From the NCBI GenBank assembly GCA_001939145.1, contig LSRX01000065.1:784527-848526 (forward strand): a stretch of DNA of 64,000 bases. Reading direction: 5' to 3'. Of the stretch, positions 42,931-53,351 are shown piece after piece; position 1 is the first letter of the stretch, and every line of letters starts with the position of its first letter. Under the pieces are notes generated by a model that saw only the letters and a list, made by a program, of their open reading frames with translations, made no database searches and was not told the DNA's origin. The position numbers were made by a program, and so were the translations under genes. The stretch comes from Symbiodinium microadriaticum. Taxonomy: Eukaryota > Sar > Dinophyceae > Suessiales > Symbiodiniaceae.

Positions 42931-43230
42931 CTATGACAGCTCAGGGTTCAGGGCGCAGTGTTTAGAGAGCTCTCCGGGTCGATGACTCCGGCTGTAAAAC
43001 TTCGGGCTCCGAACCTTTAAATTCCTTTGAACATCGGGCTGGAAGGGTCTTGTCCCCACTCCCTCGAGCCGAAACGAAGCTCGATGCGGTTCGGCGCCGA
43101 CAGCCCAACGGGTCTTGGGAGTCTCGGGCTTACCACTTAGCTTTCCATACTCCACACCCTGATCTCCAAATCTCTTAGTACAGGGGCCTTCATACTTATC
43201 AACGTCCATAGCATTCCTAGCGGTGACCAT
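42931..43230 (-). CDS. 99-residue ORF, unknown
   Basis: A continuous frame from a Met at 43230 (MDVDKYEGPCTKRFGDQGVE, then RWAVGAEPHRASFRLEGVG) to a stop at 42931. It is basic, with polar composition, and free of repeat motif. It could be a single-exon gene or a large exon. No family recognised. Confidence 0.45.
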   Translation of the reverse strand: MVTARNAMDVDKYEGPCTKRFGDQGVEYGKLSGKPETPKTRWAVGAEPHRASFRLEGVGTRPFQPDVQRNLKVRSPKFYSRSHRPGELSKHCALNPELS

Positions 43231-43399
43231 ATAACATTATCCACGAATCCCTATTGAATACTAAATTACGAAGGCCTCGATTCGTGATACCTCAGCTGCT
43301 GACAGAACACATGGCGAAGCGGATAGCATGGCTGTCAATGCAATAGGTCTTGCATCCCCTAGAATCCAACACCCTAAGCAGCAAACCCTAAAGCTTCGA

Positions 43400-43770
43400 G
43401 CCCAATAGCTATGAAGTTAGGGTTTAGGGTTTAGGGCCTACCTAGCAAGGAGGGGCTGGGACCTTCAACAGCATCCGTGCAGATTCGGCTAGTCTCGTGT
43501 GATACACCACTTGGAGGTTAATGGGACTTAGTGAAAAACTTAGAAGGGTTCCTAAAGGGGGCCCCTTGGAGGGTTTTATAGGAGATCTATAGTAACGGTT
43601 AACCCTAAACCCTCAACCCTAAACCTTAGTAGTTTTGGGTTCAGGGTCTGCTTGGAGGTTCAGGGGACGTAGTAAGGGTTTAGGGTTTAGGGGTTTAGGG
43701 TTTAGGGTTTAGGGGTTTAGGGTTTAGGGGCCAGGGGTTTAGGGTTTAGGGTTTAGGGTTTAGGCAGCTA
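43400..43770 (+). repeat. TTTAGGG arrays with CCCTAAA island
   Basis: TTTAGGG patches at 43415-43435 and 43675-43765 enclose a CCCTAAA patch at 43600-43625. Two fragments of TGGAGGTTAATGGGACTTAG and GGAGGTTCAGGGGACGTAGT (43512 and 43662) are relatives of each other. Confidence 0.8.
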
Positions 43771-44336
43771 CAAGCGCTTGAACCTGGGGTTGGAAGTACG
43801 TATAAGTGAAGTTGCCATGGTTTAGAAGTCTATAGTTACTAAGATCCATGAAGCTCTAAACTCTAAACCCTTAAAGGGAACCCCAAACTAAACCCTAAAC
43901 CGACCCCAATACAGAACCCTGGGTTAGAAGGCACCCCTAGAACCCAAGTCACTACGGCCCATGAACCTTTAAGTACACGTCACTCTCTGGCAAGTGCTGC
44001 CCTTCCTTGAAGCCTTTAAGCGCTGATCTCGTGATAAGTGCTGTCTTTCTCAATCTGGGTAGTTCTCTAGATCAGGGTCCTCTTGAAAAAAACTCCAAAA
44101 TTGTACGGCACCCTTATAACAAGGACCTTCAAAAGGAAATTGCCCTAGTTTAGAGAAGCCCCACGGCGTTCTACTGTTTAGATCCATGATGACCCATAAA
44201 AAGGAACTACTTAGGAGCCTATCGGTAGAGCTTAGAGCATACTGCTATTAAGGCCAATTCCTTAACTAAGGGCTCTCTGTCGAGTTGGGCTATAACCAGT
44301 AGGAACCCTCGGTACGTAGAAGATCGCACGAGTACG
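43771..44336. other. Intergenic with element fragments
   Basis: It holds a lone family A arm (about 44190-44224, AAAAAGGAACTACTTAGGAG) and a fragment TACGGCACCCTTATAACAAG (44104) that recurs as TACGGCACCCTTATGAAAAG at 46039. No gene supported. Confidence 0.5.
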
Positions 44337-45260
44337 ATGCACGGTTTGTCTAGCGCTGGTGCCAGCAATGGTCAGAGCCACCCTTCTCAGTTTTGCCCCA
44401 GGGCTGAACATGTACAAATAGTACCTACAGTTGTCTGCAGAGAAGTGAAGCAGCCGAGAGCTTATCTAGACCCGCAGAGTCTTCCTAAAAAAGGACAGTA
44501 TTACACCCGGAGACCATGAGCTTGCTTAGATGAAGGCGTCCAACATAGCGAACAACACGACAGGCCTGGTCTTCACGTGCTTCAGGACGTGTTTGGTGTA
44601 GGAGGTCTCCCAGTATGCCCTAAAAGCGACCCAATTCCAAAAAGGGAACCCTTTTTAAATTTTTATTCCTAGTCTACCGGGGTTCCTTGTGCGGATTCGC
44701 AGGAAAAGGATGTCGGAATGCTTGGATCCAATTTCGGGGCTGCAGGGTCGTATGCGTCTGCCCTACCTGTGGATCCGAAAACCTATTGTTACTGCTTTAG
44801 GGGTTTATTATAAGCCCCATAATTCAGGGGTCCTAACCTACCTTCCTTACAATCTTCCTTTGTGGGTTTCTGCATATGCCCCCTAAACCTTTACACACCG
44901 AACCTCACGTCCCTAACTCCTGTGCCCCGCGCTCCAAGAGCGTCTTCGGCGCTGGAGACTCGAACCTCATTGGCTGTGAATTCGGAGTCACCCGTACCTC
45001 TCACTATCAGGGTCGAGCGTTTAGCGATGGGGTTTAGGGTTGGGGTGTACTAAGCTCTAGGTATCTTACAGATTTGTGGTTTTGCCAATTGGGCAAATGC
45101 CCTCTAAACTGTACGCGTGCATCAGAAGCGACAGGGACTTCGAGAGACCCTCCAGCCGGCGTGTCTGCGCCTGTTATGTTCAACAAGCATCGCTCCGCAC
45201 CTTCGTCGGTTTAGGGTTGAGGGTTCAGAGTTTAGGTTACAGGGGATACATTAATTCATG
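44337..45260 (+). other. Unique sequence with several short open frames
   Basis: Protein-like but unlinked pieces: 44337-44519 (HVQIVPTVVCREVKQPRAYL), about 44930-45028 (SKSVFGAGDSNLIGCEFGVT) and 45076-45261. They could be exons of one plus-strand gene, but borders and phases could not be matched. Confidence 0.3.
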
Positions 45261-45377
45261 AAAAAATCGCGTTTCCAAGTTCTTGCACCTCCTAACCCTA
45301 AACCTACCGCCTTCTTCCCAAACCTGTAGCCGCCTAGAGCCCTACACCCGAAACCTTATTGAGCTCGTTTGGAAGTG

Positions 45378-45830
45378 CTACGGCCCCTCATAAACAATCC
45401 CATAATCCTGAAACGTAGAGACATAGAGCTCTGCTGAAGGTCGCGTTGGAAAACCCCTTAAAAGCATAACAGGTCCTAACCGTAAAACTAGGTCTCCCAC
45501 ACAAGGGGTGGGGTATGACCCTTTGGGTAGAGTCCCGAATCTGAAACCTCTTCCCCTAGAGCCCACAGAACAAACCCTGTAAGCCTGAAAAAAACAGCAG
45601 GTATTGATGTGCTGAAAGGGAGGGAGTCGCAGCAACGGCCATGGCGCGAGTCGGTCCAGGCCCACGTGTATTTGTTTAGGGCGGTTTTGGGGTTTCGGGA
45701 TCACTTGCAAGATTGTGCATAAGCTTGTTTTTTTGTGTAAGGCTTCTGCAAGGGATTGCAAGAGGCGATGGGTTACAGCATGGGGCTGTGAATCCGGCGG
45801 CATCAGTAAGCCCCAAGGTGTTTCACCCAA
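45378..45830 (-). CDS. 150-residue ORF, unknown
   Basis: The minus-strand open frame reads AVTHRLLQSLAEALHKKTSL and LYVSTFQDYGIVYEGP before its stop. Composition is plausible, but the middle crosses less protein-like sequence. Low confidence that it is translated as shown. Confidence 0.3.
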   Translation of the reverse strand: MGETPWGLLMPPDSQPHAVTHRLLQSLAEALHKKTSLCTILQVIPKPQNRPKQIHVGLDRLAPWPLLRLPPFQHINTCCFFQAYRVCSVGSRGRGFRFGTLPKGSYPTPCVGDLVLRLGPVMLLRGFPTRPSAELYVSTFQDYGIVYEGP

Positions 45831-46384
45831 AGCCCTCTAATTGCCATCCTAAGTTCTAAGCCCAGTCTATAAACATCAAGCTCGCAGTTATAAATCCCAG
45901 GACCTTAACGACCCAAACTCGCGAGGCCCGGACACCAAAAAACACTGAACTTTTACACCCCAAGAGCCCCGAGCCGTGCTTTTGAACCACTACTCAATGA
46001 ATCGTGCTCTGATTCAGGTTTTCTTTGTAGGTCCCCAAACAGTACGGCACCCTTATGAAAAGGACCCTCAAAAGCACCCTTAAAAGAACTGCCCTCAAAC
46101 GCCAAGCCACAAAAAACACCTTCTGGACTAAAGGAACCCTTGAGGAACCCTTTAACGGAACCCTAATGCTAAATCGATGAACCCCTGACTACCGACATGG
46201 ACGTCCTTTCAGCCTGAAGGAAGTCATGGGCCGGGGTCCGCTGTGGAGATGGCTGCTTCCCACCCCGATCCGGCAGACGCATCTTGACAAAGTTTAGGGT
46301 TTCGGAGTTAGATCATCACGATGCAGATAATGTGGTCGATAACGACGGCACCATCAGAATAAGGACTAGGATGAGAGTCTACTC

Positions 46385-46580
46385 TTTCTGCTAGTGCTGC
46401 TGCTGCTGCTGCTGCTGCTGTTGTTGTGGTTGTTGTTGTGGTGGTGGTGGTGGTGGTGATGATGGTGGTGGTGGTGGTGATGATGGTGGTGGTGGTGGTG
46501 ATGATGGTGGTGGCTGTGGTAGTGGTGGTGGTGGTGGTGGTGGTGGCGGCGGCGGTGGTGGTGGTGGTGGTGGTGCTTGA
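46385..46580. repeat. Trinucleotide microsatellite (GGT/GAT/GCT)n
   Basis: Nearly 200 bp of TGCTGC, TGTTGT, GGTGGT and GATGATGGT triplets. Reading frames through it give poly-His or poly-Thr only and are not treated as genes. Confidence 0.95.
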
Positions 46581-46692
46581 GTGCCGGTAGTGATGCTGTT
46601 GGTGCTGCAGGCATTGCCGTGGCTGCAGCTGCAGCTGCTCTAGCTGTTTATGTCTCTGCATAAATGTTGATTTTTTGACTGTTTGTTTGACA

Positions 46693-46920
46693 GGCTGTCG
46701 TGGTTTGTGGTTGGTAGTGGTGGCGACATCGACCATGATGTTGTTGATCACTTTGCTGCTGATGCTGATGAATCATCAAGAATAAAGACCATATCACATT
46801 CATGCTCGTGTTGTAAGGGTGGCTTCGACGCTTCGAGACCTGAGACGAACAAGAGAAGCGCCAAGAAACCAGGCTTCTCCAGGAAAAAGGCAAATCAAGG
46901 TTCCCTTTCCCTAGCTAGGA
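46693..46920 (+). CDS. Candidate exon, Lys/Arg-rich tail
   Basis: It starts after an AG in TTTGACAG and reads LSWFVVGSGGDIDHDVVDHF, then CKGGFDASRPETNKRSAKKP and FSRKKANQ. It lies directly after the triplet microsatellite. No family. Confidence 0.45.
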
Positions 46921-46959
46921 CTACGATTCTGACGATTCTTCTGTGAACTGATGGGGCTT

Positions 46960-47105
46960 TATAGTACATACTTTGGCCTTAGTCCCCGTATAGGTACGCT
47001 AGGCCGACGAATCTGCTACAAAGGTACATGGCAATCTCGTGGTTGATTGGCCATGGACCCTCGGGGTTTATTGGGTACATGGACCCTCGGGGTTTATTGG
47101 GGCTA
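46960..47105. repeat. Family B-like fragment and 27-bp tandem duplication
   Basis: TTTATAGTACATACTTTGGC and GGTACATGGCAATC look like the arms of a diverged family B element. Immediately after it, CATGGACCCTCGGGGTTTAT is present twice (47052 and 47079). Confidence 0.6.
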
Positions 47106-47379
47106 GAATCACCCGATGCTGAGGAAATCGGATAACCAAAGCGTTGGAGCTGCATTCGGGCAGTCGGTGTAAACCCATACCTCTAGATCCTTGATAGAAG
47201 TTGCTTCGTTTGGGTAAGCTGTTTATGGCTAAGGAACGGTAAGGGTCTTTGGCAAGAGCAAAGGGCAACAGGAATCATGTTTGAAGTCAGTTCTAGGTAA
47301 ACGCTAGACCTAGACTCCGGTTCTCCACCATTTAACACCAGATCAGACTTTCAACCTTAACCACTGCGCCTTTCCATTT

Positions 47380-47770
47380 TTGCCCGCGCCTCAGGCAGGA
47401 GGAATGACATTGTCTGTGCTGCTCGCCAAAGTGCTGCCCAGCGCTGCTGGATGAGGGAGTTTCTCCAAACAACCTGAGCTGAAAAATAAAAGCACAGACA
47501 TTAAAAGCACGGCCCGTGCAAGTCACTATCGCGACATTTGTGCGCTTTTCAAGCGGATGTTGCACAAATATAGATGAAAGGCATCCTGGGATGGGGGCCC
47601 ACAAATCTGCGCAACTTTTATCAGGGTTTCGGGTCCGTGAGGGAGGCTTCCTCCCTGTTGCCCTGGGCAAGTTGAGGGGTAGATCACTCTCCATCCGGCG
47701 GCACTTCAGGCGTAGACTCCTGACACCCGCAAGCCCGCAAGTTGGCTCAGCCCTATCATCCCGATTCTAA
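47380..47770. other. Region open on both strands, unresolved
   Basis: A plus frame (TIATFVRFSSGCCTNIDERH) and a minus frame (KRTNVAIVTCTGRAFNVCAF) are both open over about 250-360 bp. The GC-balanced, repeat-free composition suggests an exon, but the strand is undecided. Confidence 0.3.
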
Positions 47771-47861
47771 GAGAGTTGGCCGGATCGTCACGCTGCAAAG
47801 ATTGGAACTGTGTTATGCCCATAGAGCTGTGTGAATGCCGCTGAATGCTAGGTTTTCCACA

Positions 47862-48089
47862 GCATACCGCCAGGGCCAGCGAAAAGATTGTGCGCTTCGT
47901 TTTTGGGGGTAGCCAAGCCGTCTACGACAGGAAGTCCCCACTCAATACTGGATCTGGGTCCATGACTAACCGCCATGCTCATAGCCCGTGGGAAGGGGCA
48001 GCTGTTCAAACTCCTAGCCGGAAGGGCCTGCCGAAGCTAGAGTCAGAGTTGCTGTGCCCTTACGATCCATATACCCTAAAGGCTCCTTG
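47862..48089 (+). CDS. Candidate 3'-terminal exon, unknown
   Basis: It starts after an AG in TTTTCCACAG and reads ASEKIVRFVFGGSQAVYDRK, then GSMTNRHAHSPWEGAAVQTP, ending YDPYTLKAP at a stop (48087-48089). Good protein-like composition. No family recognised. Confidence 0.5.
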
Positions 48090-48363
48090 AAAGGTTGGTA
48101 AGACAAGGGCACTATGAGGGTTTGGGGTACATGGCATAAGGGATCACAAACCCCAACCCCCCTAAACCCCAACTATCCCGAAAAATTGAAGTCTCAGACC
48201 CCCCAAAACCCAAACCATAAACCCTAAATCGTAGCCACCCTCAGCTCCTGCACCCTTAACCCCGGCCAAGCCCTACGGCTCACAGTAGCCGAAACCCTTA
48301 TGGGTTTAGGGTTTCGGGGTTAGGGGATTAGGGTTTTGTAGTTTTGGACCCACCAGCCTCAAA

Positions 48364-48542
48364 CTACGGTTGATGATATAAATCCTGCATTACCCATAAT
48401 AAGGAATAGACCATAGTTCCCATCGTTTAGGTTCCTTAAGGTAATGCAGGATTTATAAGCCCTAAACCCTAGACCCTAAACCCCTAAACCCCCAATTTAG
48501 GGTCCCTCTTAAGGTCATGCAGGATTTATATCATCAACCGTA
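48364..48542. mobile_element. Family C foldback element with internal telomere-like insert
   Basis: A TA-flanked element with ends CGGTTGATGATATAAATCCT and the reverse complement (right end AGGATTTATATCATCAACCG). Copies of about 103-106 bp are at 53934-54038, 56420-56527 and 60143-60245. Here the right arm occurs twice (AGGTAATGCAGGATTTATA near 48440 and again near 48513), with CCCTAAA-type sequence between the two, so the copy is about 178 bp long. Confidence 0.8.
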
Positions 48543-48625
48543 TGAGTCCTTAGATCTCTGGGCAAAAAGTTCTCAGGCTCAGGAGTCGAGGCCTCTGGAA
48601 AAGCCCCTCAAGCCGCTTAACCCTT
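48543..48625 (+). CDS. Candidate small exon beside family C element
   Basis: Right after the element an AG (TATGAG) precedes SLDLWAKSSQAQESRPLEKP, which continues LKPLNP into a telomere-like tract. Short, but free of repeat. Confidence 0.3.
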
Positions 48626-48775
48626 TAGGGATTTAGGGGTTTAGGGTTTAGGGGTTAATTAGGGGTTTAGGATTTAGGGGTTTGGGGTTTAGGGTTTAGG
48701 GGGGTTAATCAGGGGTTTAGGATTTAGGGGTTTGGGGGTTAGGGTTTAGGGGTTTAGGGGTTAGGGTCCAAGTTC
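48625..48775 (+). repeat. TTTAGGG array with 55-bp sub-repeat
   Basis: GGTTAATTAGGGGTTTAGGA and GGTTAATCAGGGGTTTAGGA start two tandem blocks of TTTAGGG-type sequence. Confidence 0.9.
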
Positions 48776-48959
48776 CTCAGAATCGGTTAGGGTGTCAAAC
48801 TCTACCCCTGAACTGCCGGAAACGCAACGGGAGAGTTTACGTTGTACTGCAAAGTCGTTCCATGTCCTGTGCCTTTTTGGCTTCAACTGTGGTACTATTC
48901 GAAGATGACACGGATCTGAAGATATGGCATCGAGGTACTGTAACTGACAGTTGCAGTTC

Positions 48960-49880
48960 AAATTAAACGACGACCATCGCTGTAACCTGACTTCTCTAGA
49001 ACAACTTCAGTTCAAGATGCAATCATGTTTCGCCCAATTCTGTATGTTACACGAGAAGTAAATCATTGGGGAATCAGACAACAAATGTAAGCACACCTTT
49101 AATTCTATTTTTGGATAATATTGCTGGAGCAAAGATTGCAAAGCTGGTTAGAAGCACTCTGCGCTATGTATGTTTCTATAACTTATTATGGTGTTCTCTC
49201 TTTATCTTCATATGTCAGTTTCATTCCCTGAACATGTATTACATAATGCCCTATGTTCCAGTACAAGTGGTTTCAGTTGGTATGAACAGTAGGTTGTAGC
49301 CTTTCGCCGTACTGTGCATTTAAGTTGACGTGGCCAGCCCCACAAACACACTCATTCTTATACTAAAGGTTTTAGGACATCAAACAGAATATACAGTTTA
49401 GATATACCTACCCAGTATAATACCTCGCTGTCCACGTTTAGTGTGCGCCACTTCTTGTATGCGCAAGATAAGGAGAAATATTAACCAGCTGAATAAAGAA
49501 TTGAACTTCCAATGACTACAGATATGGCCCCACAAACACATGTGTTCTTATACTAATAACGTTTGGGAAACGAAGCAAAATGTCTAGTTCAAACATACCT
49601 ATCAAGAAGAATACCTCGGTGTTATGATTTAGTGTTGTATTTCCAGGGTCTGTTAACTGCTACAGATGTGGCTTGAGATTCGTTGTTGTGATTTACCCAA
49701 TAAGCTGCTTACTGGAGCTACTAGAACCAGTACAGTAGACCTTGGAAGCGTACCTTTTTGAATAAGAGCCCAAATAGCCTGGAGATGTCTCGCTACAGTT
49801 AAGTTTATATTCATGGCGTGCTTTGGCAGTTAACACTCACGAAGGGACAGAAGATTACATTTATCATAACTCACAGTCAA
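48960..49880. other. AT-rich island lacking telomere-like motif
   Basis: About 900 bp with a base composition unlike its surroundings and almost no TTTAGGG. It carries two diverged copies of a segment of about 95 bp (CCCCACAAACACACTCATTC at 49337 and CCCCACAAACACATGTGTTC at 49528, each ending AATACCTCG(C/G)TGT). A 77-codon frame at 49066-49299 (hydrophobic, Phe/Tyr/Leu-rich) is open but unrecognised. It may be an old insertion of another repeat. Confidence 0.5.
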
Positions 49881-49904
49881 CCCTAAACCCTAAACTGTTA
49901 TAAT

Positions 49905-50007
49905 AACGGAGCCGAAGACACGGACCGAAGCCGAAGGATCTGAACTGCTGCAGCTGGCAGGACTTCCGCCTAAGACATGCCCACATCTGAACTCCAAGCG
50001 CACGCAA
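49905..50007 (+). CDS. Candidate exon with canonical donor
   Basis: The sequence reads EPKTRTEAEGSELLQLAGLP, then KTCPHLNSKRTQ, and stops at CAA before GTAATA, a good donor. The exon is hydrophilic, and a family A foldback element lies 24 bp downstream in the presumed intron. Confidence 0.45.
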
Positions 50008-50031
50008 GTAATATATTGCCTAAATCCTTAC

Positions 50032-50119
50032 CCATAAGCCCCTAAGTAGTTCCTTTTTGGGATTACCTTATAGCATTCTAAATATGAACCATAAAAAGGA
50101 ACTGTTTAGGAGCCTATGG
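50032..50119. mobile_element. Foldback (MITE-like) element, family A, copy 2
   Basis: An 88-bp hairpin sharing ends and loop with 4977-5062 (one change in the loop, TATAGCATTC for TATAGGATTC, and two in the right arm). Confidence 0.8.
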
Positions 50120-50315
50120 GAATCCTAAAACCTGAATCCTCAACGCCCTAATGCCCTAGACCCTCAACCCTCAGAGCGTCCACCCTTCTTAAAAAGCCAC
50201 CGCGGTTGTTAGGGGACATCACATCAAAGCTTTAAGGCAACTCCCTATTTTATAAGCGAAAACCGATCCTTGCTCCGAATCTCCAGCCTTATACCCCTGC
50301 ATCCGTACGCCTGGA

Positions 50316-50416
50316 CCTAATATAGGGGCCTTGATAACTATTAGAATAGGGTTTTGGGTTATAGTATACTATGCCCCAAAACCCTATTCTAACTATTGAG
50401 GCCCCTACATTAGACC
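50316..50416. mobile_element. Foldback element, family F
   Basis: Long inverted arms: CTAATATAGGGGCCTTGATA on the left against TAACTATTGAGGCCCCTACA on the right, with AGAATAGGGTTTTGGG and CCCAAAACCCTATTCT inside. A half copy (CACCCAAAACCCTGTTCTAT) lies near 63170 and a tip (AGGCCCCTACATTACATT) near 62899. Confidence 0.7.
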
Positions 50417-50479
50417 TGTTCCGCCTGCAGCCATGACACGCCGTTTGCTCGTGGTGATTGTGCTTCAGGCCAAAAGCCC

Positions 50480-50620
50480 TGAACCCCAAACCCTAAAAGC
50501 CCTAAGCCCTAAGCCCTAAAGCCCTAAAGCCCTAAAGCCCTAAAACCCTAAACCGGAAGCCCTAAAGACAAGAAAGCAAAACCCTAAAACGTTAAAACCC
50601 TAAGCCCTAAAGACCTTACA
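50480..50620 (-). repeat. CCCTAAA/GCCCTAAA array
   Basis: About fifteen (A)GCCCTAAA units, a phase variant of the telomere-like motif. Confidence 0.9.
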
Positions 50621-50809
50621 CCGCTCCTTCCGAAGGGCCATTCATTTACCGACTTTCGGAGTCAGGATAGACGGTTTTGGATGATGTCATGGGGCATCTT
50701 TGCCTTTGCCTGCAGGGCTTAGGGGTTTAGGGTTTAAGGTTTGGGGTTTAGGGCTTTAGGGTTTAGGGTTCAGGGGATTTGAGCATGGAGTCGCCCGGGG
50801 CAAGGGTTT

Positions 50810-51001
50810 TCCTTGACCATCCGCTTGATTGAATATGGTGATTCCAAGAATACTGCCAAACTCGTTCTCCAGCTATGCAACGTCCATGCGGTAGCCGGTT
50901 GTCTAAGACTGTGTGCTGGTGACCCGAGGCGGTGTGCTTACCTACACCATGGAAAGGCTTTAAGGGGTTTAGGTTGCAAGACTGCCAAGCTATACAATTA
51001 A
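50810..51001 (+). CDS. Candidate exon, unknown
   Basis: The open frame LTIRLIEYGDSKNTAKLVLQ, then NVHAVAGCLRLCAGDPRRCA, ends at a stop at 51001. Protein-like, but no family and no clear splice borders. Confidence 0.35.
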   Translation, partial: SLTIRLIEYGDSKNTAKLVLQLCNVHAVAGCLRLCAGDPRRCAYLHHGKALRGLGCKTAKLYN

Positions 51002-51499
51002 ACTAGCGTCGCTGTACCATACATGAAGATCTCCTGTATTACAACTATCTGTGCCGACTGTGGCCCTAGGCTTTTTCTTGGTGAGAAACTTCAGGAATAC
51101 CCGTCTTCAAAGATTGACTAGTTGGTTGTTTCAGGGTTTAGGGCTTAGGGGCTTAGGGGTTTATGGTACCCGTTTGAGGCTTTTCCAGTTGTCGGGTGAG
51201 GGGTGGTAGGTGCAGGACTTGCATATCCTGTTACACACACAGCAAGCAACCCGCCTCAATACCCTCTCTCATCTTACATATCCGGTGCCCAGGTCGAACA
51301 TCGAAATTTCAGTGTTAGCTAGTAAAATTACCAAGAAGCCCTCAAACCCAAAACTTTAGAGACAACCTAACCCCAAAGCCCCTTCTCCGGGGGAAGAGAG
51401 TATTTTATGGCATTCGGGTTCGAGATTGCGTCGGGCGGGGTGTTTGGTTTGAGGATTCCCAGGCTTCGGGTTACCGGCCCAGGGTTTGCGTGCATTACC

Positions 51500-51800
51500 T
51501 TTTAGGGTTTAGGGTTTGGGGGTTTAGGGTTTGGGGGTTTAGGGTTTGGGGGTTTAGGGTTTGGGGGTTTAGGGTTTTTGNCTATAAAGTTATCCCAAAA
51601 AGGATCCACGTACGGGCCTATGGGTATAGGAACCCCTTGAAGTACCTATAGAGGGACCCCTTAGGGTTTAGGGTTTGGGGGTTTAGGGTTTGGGGGTTTA
51701 GGGTTTGGGGGTTTAGGGTTTTTGGTTTAGGGTTTTTGGTTTAGGGTTTGGGGTTTAGGGTTTGGGGGTTTAGGGTTTAGGGTGGGGTTTAGGGTTTAGG
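51500..51800 (+). repeat. GGGGGTTTAGGGTTT array interrupted by a 99-bp element
   Basis: Highly regular units of GGGTTTAGGGTTTG flank the 99-bp segment 51582-51680, which is identical to 53352-53450. An ambiguous base (N) sits at 51581, exactly at the left junction. Confidence 0.9.
51582..51680 (+). repeat. Family E dispersed repeat, copy 1
   Basis: It begins CTATAAAGTTATCCCAAAAA and includes GGATCCACGTACGGGCCTAT. It is identical over 99 bp to 53352-53450, including the start of the telomere-like tail. Confidence 0.9.
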
Positions 51801-52278
51801 GTGCTTCCATGACTAAAACTCTCTGCTTCAAGCACGACAGCAATAAAGACAGTTGCGCAGACCCTAAACCTACACCCGACATCCTAGGTTAAGCAAGGGA
51901 AATGTCCCGAGGGAAATTGGTTACTATTTCTAGGTAAACCTATAGCCCTAAACCCTTAACCCTAAACCCCAAACCCTAAGCCCTAAACCCCAAACCCTAA
52001 ACCCAAAACCTAGAACTCAACGGCAGGGAAGGAGGAGAAGCCACAGCCACTTGAAACGTAAGAAGCAGTCTCATAGCGCCCAAACCCTCAACCCCAAAAC
52101 CCTAAAACCTTCAACTCTGTAAGTCTTAAACCCTACCTGGACCCTTAAGAACCTACCTTTTTAAGGACTTATATAAGGAAATCAGAATAAGGAGCCCTAA
52201 AAAGGGAGGTTCTTTGGGGTCCAGGTATACCTTCAAACCCGAACCTTAAGCCCTAAACCTTATGATGCAGGCTCTGGC
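51801..52278. other. Intergenic with CCCTAAA patches
   Basis: CCCTAAA patches at 51945-52010 and 52080-52110. No gene supported. Confidence 0.5.
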
Positions 52279-52289
52279 GTGTTCGGCAG

Positions 52290-52590
52290 CGGCCCTTGCC
52301 TCAGAGTTGTGACAACTTCGCCCGTTCCCCTTAGGCGCTGTACCTCTAGAACATCTATTAGACTGGTCTTTTCAGTGGTTCGGCTTGAAACTTTTTACTT
52401 TCTGCCCCATCTGGCCAAGCTTGATAGCCTGCTTCGTCAACTCCACCTGGAAATTCGCAAACAGAGAGATGCCCACTTGCTTGTGGAACTTCTGTACATA
52501 TGTTCTTTTCGTACGCCTTATGCTCAGATTCCGGATAGCCCCCGAATTGCCCGTAAGGTCTTGTTTTACAACCTGAGACCCCGCTCGTAG
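52290..52590 (+). CDS. Candidate exon, unknown
   Basis: The frame VRLETFYFLPHLAKLDSLLR, then HLEIRKQRDAHLLVELLYIC, then IPDSPRIARKVLFYNLRPRS, ends at a stop at 52588-52590. It is helical, Leu-rich and protein-like. The start is not defined; a Met at 52279 is in frame but the first 30 codons look weak. Confidence 0.45.
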
Positions 52591-52641
52591 ACCCTCAGCT
52601 CGGGGTTCGGGGTTCAGGGTTTGCTCGAAATTTCAATACCC

Positions 52642-52755
52642 TACTTGGGGGTTCATGGGTAGTTATAGATGGGGTTATAATTAGGGTAACTATACTTATA
52701 AGCCATCTTGGGGGACTTATAACCTCACTTATAACTGCCCATGAACCTCCAAGTA
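52642..52755. mobile_element. Family D foldback element, copy 1
   Basis: TA-flanked, with a 112-bp repeat unit (element plus one TA). The left end CTTGGGGGTTCATGGGTAGT and right end CTGCCCATGAACCTCCAAG are inverted repeats; the interior ATGGGGTTATAATTAGGGTA is shared with the copies at 60290-60383 and 62217-62330. The unit has the same length as the 62.2-kb copy. Confidence 0.85.
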
Positions 52756-53351
52756 GAACTACTTCAGGGGGGTTAGAGGGTTTAGGGTTTAGGGCTTGGG
52801 GCTGAGGGTTCAGGGCTTCAGGGCTTAGAGGGCTTTGAGGGCATAGGGTTTAGATAACTTCAGTCCTGCAAACCCTGTACCCGAGACCCTTCACACGAAA
52901 TCCTCAATGTAAAGCCTAAGCCCAAAAGCCCATGAACCTCCAAGTCGCTGCTCCTTACTCCAAATCTCACACGGCTGCAGGCGCAGGGCATGGACTTGAT
53001 GTCCCGTCCTAAGCATTCCGATTCGATCCAGCTGGCCCTCCGAAACCCTAAACCACCCCACATGAGGTCCAGAAGTTGCAGGTTGCATTGGGTTTTTGGG
53101 GTGTTGGGTTGCGGGGCATTTTGGAACTTCGGTTCAGGCGGTTCTTGACGGGAACTGTGGGGTCGTTTTAGATTTACAGATTTTACTGTGCTGGGTGTAA
53201 GGACTTTGAAGTTTAGTAATTTAGGGCTCAGGGTCAATATATGTAGAGGCCCACTGAAATGATTCATTACCGATTCCGATACTATTGCCTAGGGTCCCGA
53301 ATCACTACTTACCGTATACTATATCCCGACCCTGGGATCCAAAGCGTAATC
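52756..53351. other. Intergenic, weak frames only
   Basis: TTTAGGG-like patches near 52775-52830. A family D tip (CCCATGAACCTCCAAG) lies at 52929-52944. A minus-strand frame at 52891-53088 is not convincing. Confidence 0.45.

Noticed and set aside
46308..46751. Poly-Thr and poly-His frames
   Set aside because: A product of the triplet microsatellite; not treated as protein.
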